A DNA stretch of 43,543 nucleotides from Fluviicoccus keumensis (GCF_004217445.1 NZ_SHKX01000003.1:1-43543), one strand, 5' to 3'. Positions 16,101-24,570 are shown, counted from the stretch's first letter. Notes: generated by a model from the letters alone, not told the origin. Program-made: numbers and translations.

Positions 16101-18512
16101 ATGCACGAGCATGACCACGAACATCCTCATGATCACGCCAATCACACACAGGCACCTGAACACCACCATAATCCGGCAGGGGCGCTGAAAGACCCGGTCT
16201 GCGGGATGACCGTCACACCGGCCTCCCCGCACCACCTGGAGCACGACCGCGCCACCTACTTCTTTTGCAGCGCCAAATGCCTCAACAAGTTCCGGCTGGA
16301 ACCGGCGCGTTACCTTGCACCACCGTCACCCGTACCGGTGACGCCGACCGAGGGCGGCACCGAATACACTTGTCCGATGCACCCCGAGGTGCGGCAGCTT
16401 GGCCCCGGCAACTGCCCAAAATGCGGCATGGCGCTGGAGCCGGTGCTGCCCGATCTGGAGGAAAAGGAAAATCCGGAACTGGTCGATTTCCGCCGCCGGT
16501 TTTGGGGCAGCTTGCCCTTAACCCTCGTCGTCTTCGTGCTGGCCATGTTCGGACACCGCTTTCACTGGTTCGGGATGGGCGTGCAAAGCTGGATCGAACT
16601 GCTGGTCTCGACACCGGTGGTGTTGTGGGCCGGGTGGCCATTCTATGTCCGTGGCTGGCAGTCGGTAGTGAACCGCAGCCCCAACATGTGGACGCTGATC
16701 GGCCTCGGTACCGGTGCGGCGTATGTATACAGCGTGGTGGCCACACTGATCCCGCAGGCCTTTCCGGAGTCCTTCATCTCGATGGGCCGGGTGGCCGTGT
16801 ATTTCGAGGCGGCTGCCGTCATCATTTCACTGACCCTGCTCGGGCAGTTGATGGAGTTGCAGGCGCGCTCCCAGACGTCGGCCGCCATTAAATCCCTGCT
16901 GGGGCTGGCTCCGAAAACTGCTCGCCGCCTTCATGACGACGGGACGGAAGAAGATGTGCCATTGACCCATGTCCATGTTGGCGACCGGTTGCGGGTGCGA
17001 CCGGGCGAAAAAGTGCCTGTGGACGGCGTGGTGCTGGAAGGCAGCAGCGCCGTGGATGAGTCCATGCTCACCGGTGAACCGGTGCCCGTCATGAAGCGTC
17101 CGGGAGACAAGGTCATCGGTGCAACGATGAATACCAACGGCGCACTGGTTATGCGCTCCGAACGGGTCGGCGCGGGCACCATGCTTTCACAGATCGTCAC
17201 CATGGTGATGCAGGCGCAGCGCTCTCGCGCGCCGATGCAGCGCATGGCCGACCAAGTGGCCGGCTATTTCGTGATGACCGTGATCGGGATAGCCACTCTG
17301 ACTTTCCTCGGCTGGGGTCTGTTGGCCGGGAACTGGGTCTATGGCCTGATCAACGCCGTCGCAGTGCTGATCATCGCCTGTCCCTGCGCGCTGGGATTAG
17401 CCACCCCGATGTCGATCATGGTCGCCACCGGCGCTGGCGCGAAGCGGGGAGTCCTGTTCCGGGATGCGGCCGCGATCGAGAATCTGCGCAAGATTGATAC
17501 CCTGATCGTGGACAAGACCGGGACGCTGACCGAAGGCAAGCCCGCCTTCGACCGGATCGTGGCCGCACCCGGATTCTCCGAAAACGAGGTGCTTCGCCTA
17601 GCCGCCAGCCTCGATCAGGGCAGCGAGCACCCGCTGGCAGCCGCCGTGGTCGCGGAGGCCAAGCGCCGGGATATTCCCTTGGCCAAGGCGGACAACTTTG
17701 AATCCGGCACCGGCATCGGCGTGCGCGGGGTAGTGGACGGCAAAGCGCTGGCGCTGGGCAACACCACCCTGATGGATCAATTAGCCGTTACAACCGATAG
17801 CTTGCGAGCAGAGGCAGAACGACTGCGCCTCACCGGCGCCAGCGTCATGCATCTGGCGGTTGAGGGACGCCTGGCCGGGCTGCTGGCCGTCTCGGACCCG
17901 ATCAAGGCCACTACGCCGGAAGCGCTGCACGCCCTGCGTGACATGGGTATCCGGGTCGTTATGGCCACCGGCGACGGGCTGACTACCGCCAAAGCTGTAG
18001 GCATAACGCTAGGATTGGATGAGGTGCATGGCGAGGTCAAGCCCGCCGACAAGCTGGCGCTGGTGGAGCGCCTGCAACGTGAAGGCCGCAAGGTGGCAAT
18101 GGCGGGCGACGGGATCAACGATGCTCCGGCACTGGCCAAGGCCGATGTCGGCATCGCCATGGGCACCGGCACCGACGTGGCGATGAATAGCGCCCAGGTG
18201 ACACTGGTCAAAGGGGATTTGCGCGGCATTGCCGTCGCGCGGGCGGTTTCACTGGCCACCGTGGCGAACATGAAGCAGAATCTGGCTTTCGCTTTTGTCT
18301 ACAATGCGCTGGGAGTGCCGATAGCGGCCGGAGTTATGTACCCACTGACCGGCTGGCTGCTGTCGCCGATGATCGCGGCGCTGGCGATGAGCCTGAGTTC
18401 GGTGTCGGTGGTTTTCAACGCGCTACGGCTGCGGCAAGCATCACTGCCAGGAGATATGGAGCGGCTCCCGGTGACGGCCGCAATCAATACAAAGAAACGG
18501 GGCTGTTGCTAA
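16101..18512 (+). CDS. P1B-1 copper-exporting ATPase with YHS and metal-binding N-terminal domains
   Basis: 803 aa inner-membrane ATPase that pumps Cu(I)/Ag(I) from cytoplasm to periplasm. The N-terminus is His-rich (residues 1-24). A YHS-like domain follows (DPVCGMTV to FFCSAKCLNKF, 31-64), then a heavy-metal-binding domain (YTCPMHPEVRQLGPGNCPKC, 89-108). The classic ferredoxin-like HMA domain is missing. The core has CPCALGLATP in TM6 (about 426), the phosphorylated Asp in DKTGTLTEGKP (about 471), GDGINDAP, and TM8 MSLSSVSVVFNALRLR, all P1B-1. GGGAGG lies before ATG. It follows the YceI gene and completes the copper module. Confidence 0.95.
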   Translation: MHEHDHEHPHDHANHTQAPEHHHNPAGALKDPVCGMTVTPASPHHLEHDRATYFFCSAKCLNKFRLEPARYLAPPSPVPVTPTEGGTEYTCPMHPEVRQLGPGNCPKCGMALEPVLPDLEEKENPELVDFRRRFWGSLPLTLVVFVLAMFGHRFHWFGMGVQSWIELLVSTPVVLWAGWPFYVRGWQSVVNRSPNMWTLIGLGTGAAYVYSVVATLIPQAFPESFISMGRVAVYFEAAAVIISLTLLGQLMELQARSQTSAAIKSLLGLAPKTARRLHDDGTEEDVPLTHVHVGDRLRVRPGEKVPVDGVVLEGSSAVDESMLTGEPVPVMKRPGDKVIGATMNTNGALVMRSERVGAGTMLSQIVTMVMQAQRSRAPMQRMADQVAGYFVMTVIGIATLTFLGWGLLAGNWVYGLINAVAVLIIACPCALGLATPMSIMVATGAGAKRGVLFRDAAAIENLRKIDTLIVDKTGTLTEGKPAFDRIVAAPGFSENEVLRLAASLDQGSEHPLAAAVVAEAKRRDIPLAKADNFESGTGIGVRGVVDGKALALGNTTLMDQLAVTTDSLRAEAERLRLTGASVMHLAVEGRLAGLLAVSDPIKATTPEALHALRDMGIRVVMATGDGLTTAKAVGITLGLDEVHGEVKPADKLALVERLQREGRKVAMAGDGINDAPALAKADVGIAMGTGTDVAMNSAQVTLVKGDLRGIAVARAVSLATVANMKQNLAFAFVYNALGVPIAAGVMYPLTGWLLSPMIAALAMSLSSVSVVFNALRLRQASLPGDMERLPVTAAINTKKRGCC

Positions 18513-18548
18513 CTACGTTCGTGAACCCCTACCGCTTCGAGGACAAGC

Positions 18549-19829
18549 ATGAGCACTTCGCCGTCCAGTACCACGCTGACGCCCCTGATCGAACGTTGGC
18601 GATCTGATCCAGGCGGCACCTATCAGACGTGGTTCCTGTGGGAAGAGCGCCTGAAGAACTTCCGTTCCATCCGGCGTGGCTTGCAAACGGTGATCGCGGA
18701 AATTGAGGCTGGAACCTTCGGCTGCCAATATCGGGGATCCACCTTGGAAACAGTCGTCAGCTCCATCGCGGAGCAACGCCAGATTTTCAAGGGCGCTGAT
18801 CACGCCTTCTTGTGGAAACCCAAGCTACGCATCCCCGATATCTATGAAAGCCCCGATAACCAGAAGGCATTCGGCCGCTTCCTGAATCAGTGTTTTTGTT
18901 GCAACAGTGATCAGGCACTGATTGATGCCATTCACCAGCTCGACCAGCATCAGATCAAGGGATTGGGCCCGGCAGCGGCCAACCTGCTTTACTTTCTACA
19001 TCCGACCCGGGTCCCCCCTTTCAATACCGCCATCGTCAGGGGCTATAACCTAGTCACCGGTGGCAAGGTCAAGTTGGGAAAATGGCCGGACTATCTGGTC
19101 ATGCGGCGTGGGATGCAGCAGTTGCAACTGACCTATCGGGGGTTGTTCTCGAATGACTTCGGCGCTGTTGCCGGCTTCCTTTTTGACATGGGCAACCAGC
19201 GTTACCCGGCCCCCCCGTTGGACAATGATGCCGAGGCGTTGGCGCGCTTCCGTGCCGAATTGGCGAACATCCGTGAAGAGAACGCCCAGACCGCCAAGGC
19301 TCTGTCAGCCGCTCGCGAATCCGACCATACCCATACTGAGATCCAAGGTTGGCTACGTGACTTGGGCATCGCGCTGGGCTATCGGATCTGGATTGCCAGC
19401 AATGACCGTGGACGGGCCTTTGCTGGCGGACGCCTCGGCGATGGCTGCCTGGAGCGCCTGCCGCTCTCACTCGAGACGTTACCGTCTCAGGACACCATCC
19501 GTCTGATTGATATTCTGTGGCTGGATGTACAAGGTGGCGTTGTGGCCGCGTTCGAGGTTGAGCACAGCACCAGTATTTATTCCGGCATCGTACGCATGCT
19601 TGATCTAGCCTTGGCCGCTCCGGAGCATTTGGCCAGCACCTATTTCCTGGTCGCTCCTGACAATCGGGAACAGGATGTTCGCGACCAATTTGCCCGTCCC
19701 GCATTTTCACGGGTGCGCGAGCTGTCATTACGGTTTCTGTCCTATAGCGAGCTACGGCAACATCGAGAAGCCATTGCACGGTTCGGTTCCGGACTCAAAG
19801 GAGTCATGGCCATTGCCCGCCAGCTCTAG
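18549..19829 (+). CDS. HhH-glycosylase-like plus PD-(D/E)XK-like nuclease protein
   Basis: 426 aa, no named family. The N-terminal 220 residues are helical and contain a helix-hairpin-helix-like segment (IKGLGPAAANLLYFLHP, 136-152) followed by FNTAIVRG, as in DNA glycosylase/HhH-GPD folds. A short coiled region lies at 226-257. The C-terminal domain starts HTEIQGWLRDLG and has RLIDILWLD (Asp321) and AAFEVEHSTSIYSGIVRMLD (Glu336, Glu338), a pattern I associate with PD-(D/E)XK restriction-type nucleases. It could be a stand-alone defence or DNA repair enzyme. No methyltransferase is nearby. Its stop shares the CTAG tetranucleotide with the convergent gene's stop (19826-19829). Confidence 0.65.
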   Translation: MSTSPSSTTLTPLIERWRSDPGGTYQTWFLWEERLKNFRSIRRGLQTVIAEIEAGTFGCQYRGSTLETVVSSIAEQRQIFKGADHAFLWKPKLRIPDIYESPDNQKAFGRFLNQCFCCNSDQALIDAIHQLDQHQIKGLGPAAANLLYFLHPTRVPPFNTAIVRGYNLVTGGKVKLGKWPDYLVMRRGMQQLQLTYRGLFSNDFGAVAGFLFDMGNQRYPAPPLDNDAEALARFRAELANIREENAQTAKALSAARESDHTHTEIQGWLRDLGIALGYRIWIASNDRGRAFAGGRLGDGCLERLPLSLETLPSQDTIRLIDILWLDVQGGVVAAFEVEHSTSIYSGIVRMLDLALAAPEHLASTYFLVAPDNREQDVRDQFARPAFSRVRELSLRFLSYSELRQHREAIARFGSGLKGVMAIARQL

Positions 19830-21121
19830 ACCTCGCCAGACGCATCAAGTGACAGATCCACACTCTCAAACTCGCTCGGGATTTCAGCCTGCCAACCCAG
19901 ACGTTCCGCCAGATAATCCTTCAATGCCAATGCGGCCTGCGGCTCTCCATGCGTCAGGAAAACCCGGCGCGGAGCCTTAGGCAAGGCCGACAACCAATCT
20001 CCCAGCTCCCGATAATCTGCGTGTCCTGACAGCGCGTCCAACCGCTCTACCTGACAGCGGATTTCGATTTCACGGCCAAATAACCGTAGCCGATGCTCAC
20101 CATCCAGCAATTTCCGGCCGCGTGTTCCGGCCGCCTGATATCCGGAAACCAGCAAACAGTTATCCGGATTGCCGCCAAAGGACTCCAGGTGATGCAGAAT
20201 ACGCCCGCCGGTCAGCATGCCCGCCCCGGCAATAATGATTTTTGGTCGGGGATCACGAGACAGTTTCCGCGATATTTCACTGTCAGGCACATAAGTGGCG
20301 ATGCCGCAGAGGGTGTGGCACTGTTTCGGATCGAGACGGTGTTCCGGCTGATAGCGGCACAGGATATGGCTGATGTTGATGGCCATCGGGCTGTCCAGAT
20401 AAATGGGCAACTCCGGAATAGCGCCCTGACCCTGCAACTCGGCCAGCAATTGCAGCAGGGTTTGGGCGCGGCCAACCGCGAAAGCAGGGATCAGCAAGGT
20501 TCCGCCCCTGGACGCCGTTTCCACGACAATGCGGGCTAACTCACGCGACGCTTCGACCGGTGCGTGCAAACGGTCGCCGTAGGTGGATTCCAGCACCAGG
20601 AAGTCCGTGGATGGCAAGGGCTGAGGCGGCTTCATGAGCGGATCATCGGGTCGCCCGACATCACCGCTGAACACCAGCGACTTGCCGTCGGCCTCTATAC
20701 GGACACAGGCGGCTCCCAGGATGTGCCCGGCTGGCAGGAAAGTAACGGTCAGATCACCGAGCCGGAAGCCCTCATTGGCTATCTTTGGCTGGAACAATCG
20801 CAATACCGCCTCCACTTCCCGGACGCCGTACAACGGCTCCGCCGGATCATGCCGGGAGTAACGTCCGCGGTTTGCCCGCTCTGCCTCCGCCTCCTGCAGG
20901 TGGGCGCTGTCGTAGAGCAAGATGCCCGCGACTTCGTGTGTGGCCGGGGTAGTGTATACCCCCCCCCGGAAACCCTCCCGGTAGAGACGGGGCAAATAGC
21001 CGGAGTGGTCCAGATGCGCATGTGTGAGGATCACAGCGTCCAGGGACGATGCAGGAACCGGGAATTGGCGCCAGTTTCGTTGGCGAAGCTCCTTGAGCCC
21101 CTGGAATAGCCCGCAGTCCAC
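19826..21121 (-). CDS. MBL-fold beta-CASP RNA-processing exonuclease homologue, N-terminus truncated
   Basis: 431 aa. Metal-binding motifs are present: THAHLDHSGYL (His34, His36, Asp38, His39), LPAGHILGA, FSGDVGRPDDP, ESTYGDR, SGHADYREL and THGEPQAALALKDYL, which define the CPSF73-like beta-CASP group. The protein begins at GTG inside the strand that normally reads RILVDCGLFQG. The preceding 20-30 residues of this family (first strand and the GTVTGS-type motif) are absent, because the open frame runs back into the trfA 3' end in another frame. The join to trfA therefore looks like a recombination breakpoint. It may be inactive or misfolded despite intact catalytic motifs. No clear ribosome site is seen. 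Confidence 0.75.
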   Translation of the reverse strand: MDCGLFQGLKELRQRNWRQFPVPASSLDAVILTHAHLDHSGYLPRLYREGFRGGVYTTPATHEVAGILLYDSAHLQEAEAERANRGRYSRHDPAEPLYGVREVEAVLRLFQPKIANEGFRLGDLTVTFLPAGHILGAACVRIEADGKSLVFSGDVGRPDDPLMKPPQPLPSTDFLVLESTYGDRLHAPVEASRELARIVVETASRGGTLLIPAFAVGRAQTLLQLLAELQGQGAIPELPIYLDSPMAINISHILCRYQPEHRLDPKQCHTLCGIATYVPDSEISRKLSRDPRPKIIIAGAGMLTGGRILHHLESFGGNPDNCLLVSGYQAAGTRGRKLLDGEHRLRLFGREIEIRCQVERLDALSGHADYRELGDWLSALPKAPRRVFLTHGEPQAALALKDYLAERLGWQAEIPSEFESVDLSLDASGEV

Positions 21122-21147
21122 CAGAATTCGCTGTTGCCTGTATTGCT

Positions 21148-21987
21148 CTAACGCTGGGCACGAATCATCCCTTCATGCACCCAGGCCGCATCCACCAGCC
21201 CGGCCTGTTTCAGCTCCTCACAAGACTCCCGAACCATTTCAGCCCACTTCTTCGGGCGATTGCACAACGAAGCACACATCCGGTTGAATGTATCCAGCGC
21301 CAGCGGGTAAGGCTCTTTATGTGATGCGAGGTAATCATAAAGCCGCCGGGAAACAGGCGACAGCTTACGGTACTTGGTCCACACCACTTGGGTATAGTGA
21401 TGCCCGGCGAAGAGATAGACCATTTCCCCATCAATTTCAACCTCACAACGCGCCCCGCGCGACCCACGCCCTACCATCCGATAACGCTTGATCATCGACA
21501 GGGACTCCAGACTGCCCAAGCGCTTGGACACGAACTTGATTGCGCTCGCCTGCAGGCGATCCAGGCACTCCTCGGCACGTTGGTAGTAGCGGCCGTTGAT
21601 CGGCCAATCCAGATCCGTGCATAGCTGATAAAGCGTGAAGGAGACCGGTTGCCCCAATGGAAAATGCTTGGCGTACTCTAAGACCTGCTGCCAGACCAGC
21701 TCATCATCATCGGCCCGCAGCTCGATACCGGTGTAGTAAATCTGCACATCCTGACTGGTGTGAAAGACTTCATGCCCCATCATCGCCTCGCGGGGCGTCT
21801 TCTTGTTCCGCACCGTGAACAAAGCCGAGCGAGCATAATCATTAGGAATAGCCCGCATTTCAGCCGGCCATAATGGCAACTGGAGAACTTTCTCCGAATC
21901 ATTACCCGGCGATTTAATCAGGGCACGGCGCTGCATGGCCTCAACCGTGGCCACCAGATTCCCTTTATCTTTTTTTGCCGCTGCCAT
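21148..21987 (-). CDS. trfA: TrfA-like plasmid replication initiator
   Basis: 279 aa, close in length to the short TrfA-33 form of RK2. Segments recognisable from RK2 TrfA are ARSALFTVRNKKTPREA, YTGIELRADDDELVWQQVLE, DLDWPINGRYYQRAEECLDR, FAGHHYTQVVWTKYRKLSP and the end LVDAAWVHEG. It binds iterons at oriV and recruits helicase. The matching iterons are at 105-358. The gene lies 21 bp downstream of the toxin gene, in the same direction, so it may be transcribed from the antitoxin promoter. In RK2 trfA has its own operon with ssb. No ssb is present here. Confidence 0.95.
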   Translation of the reverse strand: MAAAKKDKGNLVATVEAMQRRALIKSPGNDSEKVLQLPLWPAEMRAIPNDYARSALFTVRNKKTPREAMMGHEVFHTSQDVQIYYTGIELRADDDELVWQQVLEYAKHFPLGQPVSFTLYQLCTDLDWPINGRYYQRAEECLDRLQASAIKFVSKRLGSLESLSMIKRYRMVGRGSRGARCEVEIDGEMVYLFAGHHYTQVVWTKYRKLSPVSRRLYDYLASHKEPYPLALDTFNRMCASLCNRPKKWAEMVRESCEELKQAGLVDAAWVHEGMIRAQR

Positions 21988-22008
21988 AATAATCCCTCAC
22001 CACAACTA

Positions 22009-22296
22009 TTATTCCCAACGGCCAGGAGATTGCTGCCTGACATGGAAAATACGCAGTATCTGTAACTCATCCCCGACCACGCGATAGGGGATTATGTACG
22101 GATACCCAATAACGCCGATTTCACGGACTCCCGCCACTCGACCAGTTTTCCCTATCGCAGGGAGGTTACTGATCTTATCCACGGTATCCTGCACTGAAAT
22201 AACAAAAACCCGAGCCGATTGTGGATTATCCTTGGCAATCCATTCGGCCGCCTGATCCAGATTCTGGACCGCGATACGCAGCCATTTAACCCGCAT
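22009..22296 (-). CDS. RelE/ParE-family toxin
   Basis: 95 aa. ParE-type features are the opening helix (VKWLRIAVQNLDQAAEWIAKDNPQSA), a middle turn (LPAIGKTGRVAGVRE) and the C-terminal strands GYPYIIPYRVVGDELQILRIFHVRQ. By family knowledge ParE toxins poison DNA gyrase and RelE toxins cleave mRNA. The sequence looks nearer ParE. The start overlaps the antitoxin stop by 11 bases, the usual arrangement with the antitoxin first. It lies just upstream of trfA, so toxin supply and replication initiator may be co-expressed. Confidence 0.9.
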   Translation of the reverse strand: MRVKWLRIAVQNLDQAAEWIAKDNPQSARVFVISVQDTVDKISNLPAIGKTGRVAGVREIGVIGYPYIIPYRVVGDELQILRIFHVRQQSPGRWE

Positions 22297-22528
22297 GGCC
22301 AGCCCACTTGCGGATCACCCCTGAGGCATCATCCTCGGCCGCAAAATCACCCGCGTCAGCCTCCTGCAAGGCATTCTGGATTTCCTGAACTTGCCAGGCC
22401 TGTTCACGCACATAGGCCTGAATCGCTTCAACAGCGACGAAGGAACGGCTACGGCCCATCGCCTTGGCCAGCAGCTCCAGCTGCTCGGCCAGCGATTCGG
22501 GCATCCGCATGGAAATGGTCGTGGACAT
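22286..22528 (-). CDS. RHH antitoxin (CopG/ParD-like)
   Basis: 80 aa from the ATG at 22528 (MSTTISMRMPESLAEQLELL), with AAGGGTG before it. A longer in-frame start at 22573 would include the promoter repeats and is unlikely. The N-terminal ribbon-helix-helix (TTISMRMPESLAEQLELLAK, then GRSRSFVAVEAIQAYV) binds the operator. The acidic C-terminus (EADAGDFAAEDDAS) would wrap the toxin. It neutralises the neighbouring ParE-type toxin and represses the operon, giving post-segregational stabilisation of the plasmid. Confidence 0.88.
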   Translation of the reverse strand: MSTTISMRMPESLAEQLELLAKAMGRSRSFVAVEAIQAYVREQAWQVQEIQNALQEADAGDFAAEDDASGVIRKWAGHAG

Positions 22529-22540
22529 CACACACCCTTC

Positions 22541-22570
22541 TTGCATTGTGTACACATGATTGCATTGTAT
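22541..22570 (-). promoter_or_regulatory. Antitoxin operon promoter and operator repeats
   Basis: On the minus strand an extended -10 (TGATACAAT) lies 40 bp upstream of the antitoxin ATG, overlapping two copies of ACAATGCAA (22541-22549 and 22560-22568) that flank the palindrome TGTGTACACA. The repeats overlapping the promoter suit autoregulation by the RHH antitoxin. No good -35 is seen, as expected with an extended -10. Confidence 0.55.
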
Positions 22571-22612
22571 CACAAGAGCATGAAGACGTACTGAAATTGA
22601 ACAGTCAATCTA

Positions 22613-23299
22613 TCACGCCGCCTCATCCGCAACCACCGCCGGACGGGTAGAGCGGGCCTTGGTCTTAGCCGCCGGATTCGGCAAACGCCGCACATAGGGG
22701 AGGAAGGTGGGCAACTCCTGCATCGGCTCCTTGCGCAGCTTCCCCCATTCCAGACGCAGCCAACGGGCCAGCATCCCCACCTGACGCCGCACCAGCCGAA
22801 ATCCAGGGCTTTGATAGAGGGAGGCTACCGCTACCCCATAGAGCAGATCGTTACGCGCCAGAATCGCATTCCGGAGGCGCTTCTGATGGAAGGAATAAGT
22901 CGCTTGGGACATGCGCCAGGACCAACTCACGCCGTCGTGAACCAGCTCGTAATCGGGAAGCCGGATACGGTTGGCCTTGTCGCGGAGATCAAGCAAGGTT
23001 TCATAGTCATGCACCCGGCCCTTACCCTCGGTGGCGAGCAACCAGAACCTTGCCTTGTCGCTGTCTTCGGGCGTCCAAACCAATAACTGGGTGACAGCCT
23101 CGCCGCTGCGCTTGCGGCGGGCACGCTGAAACTTGCTCAGTTCGGTATCGTACTGTTGGGCAAATTTTCGGCTGAGGCTGTTCAGCTTGTCGAGGCCGAC
23201 TTCCCCCTGGAAGTAGTAACGGTAGTCGAGACGGGCGTAGTCCTGAAGGCGTTGCATCAGGAGGATCTTGCTTTCGCAGGTCAGCATGGGGAGGCGCAT
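22613..23299 (-). CDS. Hypothetical 228-aa basic protein divergent from the structured RNA region
   Basis: No family recognised. It is soluble, with no signal or membrane segment. It is strongly basic and aromatic, with a Lys/Arg-rich stretch (KFQRARRKRSGEAVTQLLVW), a second basic half (QVGMLARWLRLEWGKLRKEP) and a basic C-terminus (AAKTKARSTRP), compatible with nucleic acid binding. It ends 84 bp before the antitoxin start on the same strand and is divergent from the 1.1 kb non-coding region. The divergent layout makes a functional link to that RNA possible but unproven. A mobilisation or plasmid-maintenance role is another option. No catalytic motif is visible. Confidence 0.65.
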   Translation of the reverse strand: MRLPMLTCESKILLMQRLQDYARLDYRYYFQGEVGLDKLNSLSRKFAQQYDTELSKFQRARRKRSGEAVTQLLVWTPEDSDKARFWLLATEGKGRVHDYETLLDLRDKANRIRLPDYELVHDGVSWSWRMSQATYSFHQKRLRNAILARNDLLYGVAVASLYQSPGFRLVRRQVGMLARWLRLEWGKLRKEPMQELPTFLPYVRRLPNPAAKTKARSTRPAVVADEAA

Positions 23300-23431
23300 C
23301 CATTCGTGAAACGGGAGCGAATCCTAGCCGACAGACCGCAACCAAATAAAGCAGAGCTGTATTTTTTAAAGGCATTCAGCTTCTTAAATTGGATTGTTTG
23401 TGCAGGGAATGAGCTTCTGAATAATAAGAGA

Positions 23432-24570
23432 TTCCTGCAGGCCTTGAGGCCTGCTCTGTGACCTGCGAAAATTTTCGGGACGCCGGAGTTCCGGGTGTCA
23501 GCCACGTGTGACAGCGGGGTTGCCACCCCCGCTGCGTCCTCCCACCGACCAGGAACTCCCGATCGCCAATCGGGAGCCAGACTGGTGAAGCCGTATGCCC
23601 GTAATGGGGCTGGTACGGCTACGACGGGCGCTAGGAGCTGTGATGCTCCTTTCGACCCAATCCGCCTTCGGGCGAGGCAATTCATGAGTCATGAATCACG
23701 ATGTGAGATTCATGACTCATGCTTCAGGATGTTGAGTTTGGGCGACGCGGACACGGGAGCCTGGGTAACCAGGCCACACCCTGTTTCCGGTGAGAATCGG
23801 TAATCAGTCCGATCCAGGGGCGGCAGGAGACTGTCGAACCTGTGCCACGCAGGTGGGCTGCTGAGGGCGTGGAAACACGTCAGGGGTCTGAGGAGAAATC
23901 TGGAGGACTCGGTACCTGGGGGCGCAAGCCGCCAGGATCGCTGTACAGCTTAAGCCTGTAATTGCGCCCGCAGAGGGTGCATCGTGGGGAACATGAGCCA
24001 GTCCTATGACTGAAGTTCGATGATCCGATGTGTTGGTAAGCGACTTGCTTTGGAATCTCGGAGCGCTGAAAACCTGCCTTGCAGGTGAGGCCGATGGCCA
24101 AGACACATTAGGGGAGAGCGCTGGCGTTCTGTTCAATGAGACACCGGAAAATAACGTGGGAACCGCTGACGGCCAATTGAGACGGGTGGCACCGTCGAGG
24201 CGCAAGCGGGGGAGATTCGATGAGTAGGGGCGAAAGGGGTCAGGCGATTCAGTCGAAGCCTGGTCACGAGCCGAACGTACTTTGTGCGGTCGGTATGTAC
24301 CCGAAAGTCGGAACCAGTTGTTGGTTGGTGGGAAGACGTAGTGTGTGTGCGGCAGGGGTGGCACCCTGCTCGCTTTGTTCTCTGCTTTTGCGGAAATCAG
24401 GCAATCACACGCCGAAAAGTTGTGGTAGAAATAAACCAAACCCTGTCCGGAGGGGTGGCGATCTTATGATCGGCCGGACCACGGTGAACGCTACGTTTGT
24501 GGCTGAATCCGTGAAAACACTCCTAACTCAAGCCCCCCTCCATTGGAGGGGGGTTTCCTAATATTTTTTC
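23432..24570 (+). ncRNA. Candidate large structured non-coding RNA, about 1.1 kb
   Basis: This GC-rich stretch has no credible gene but many short perfect hairpins on the plus strand. Examples: 23437-23454 (GCAGGCC/GGCCTGC), 23512-23534 (CAGCGGGG stem), 23556-23576 (CTCCCGAT/ATCGGGAG), 23589-23620, 23633-23650, 23663-23674 (TTCG loop), 23683-23721 (15-bp stem), 23759-23774 (GTAA loop), 23868-23879 (GAAA loop), 23915-23936 (GCAA loop), 24072-24086, 24352-24369 and 24445-24479. It ends in a strong intrinsic terminator at 24533-24569. Stable tetraloops and dense local stems ending in a terminator are what large ornate RNAs show. I could not match it to a group I or group II intron, RNase P, tmRNA or rRNA. 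The 5' end and promoter are not defined. Confidence 0.6.
24533..24569 (+). terminator. Intrinsic terminator after the structured region
   Basis: CCCCCCTCC-ATT-GGAGGGGGG forms a 9-bp G:C-rich stem with a 3-nt loop (24533-24553), followed by TTT and then a run of six T (24564-24569). The T-run is on the plus strand, so the transcript ending here runs left to right. Confidence 0.85.

Noticed and set aside
23804..24439. 211-aa ORF on the minus strand of the structured region
   Set aside because: The protein has no recognisable fold and reads like translated RNA. The terminator and hairpins indicate a plus-strand RNA.
24220..24561. 113-aa plus-strand ORF at the 3' end of the structured region
   Set aside because: It runs into the terminator stem, has no ribosome site, and its composition follows RNA hairpins.
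23432..24570. Group II intron or retron
   Set aside because: No reverse transcriptase gene, no recognisable domain V hairpin and no GUGYG-like 5' end were found; this is not excluded for a very divergent ORF-less form.
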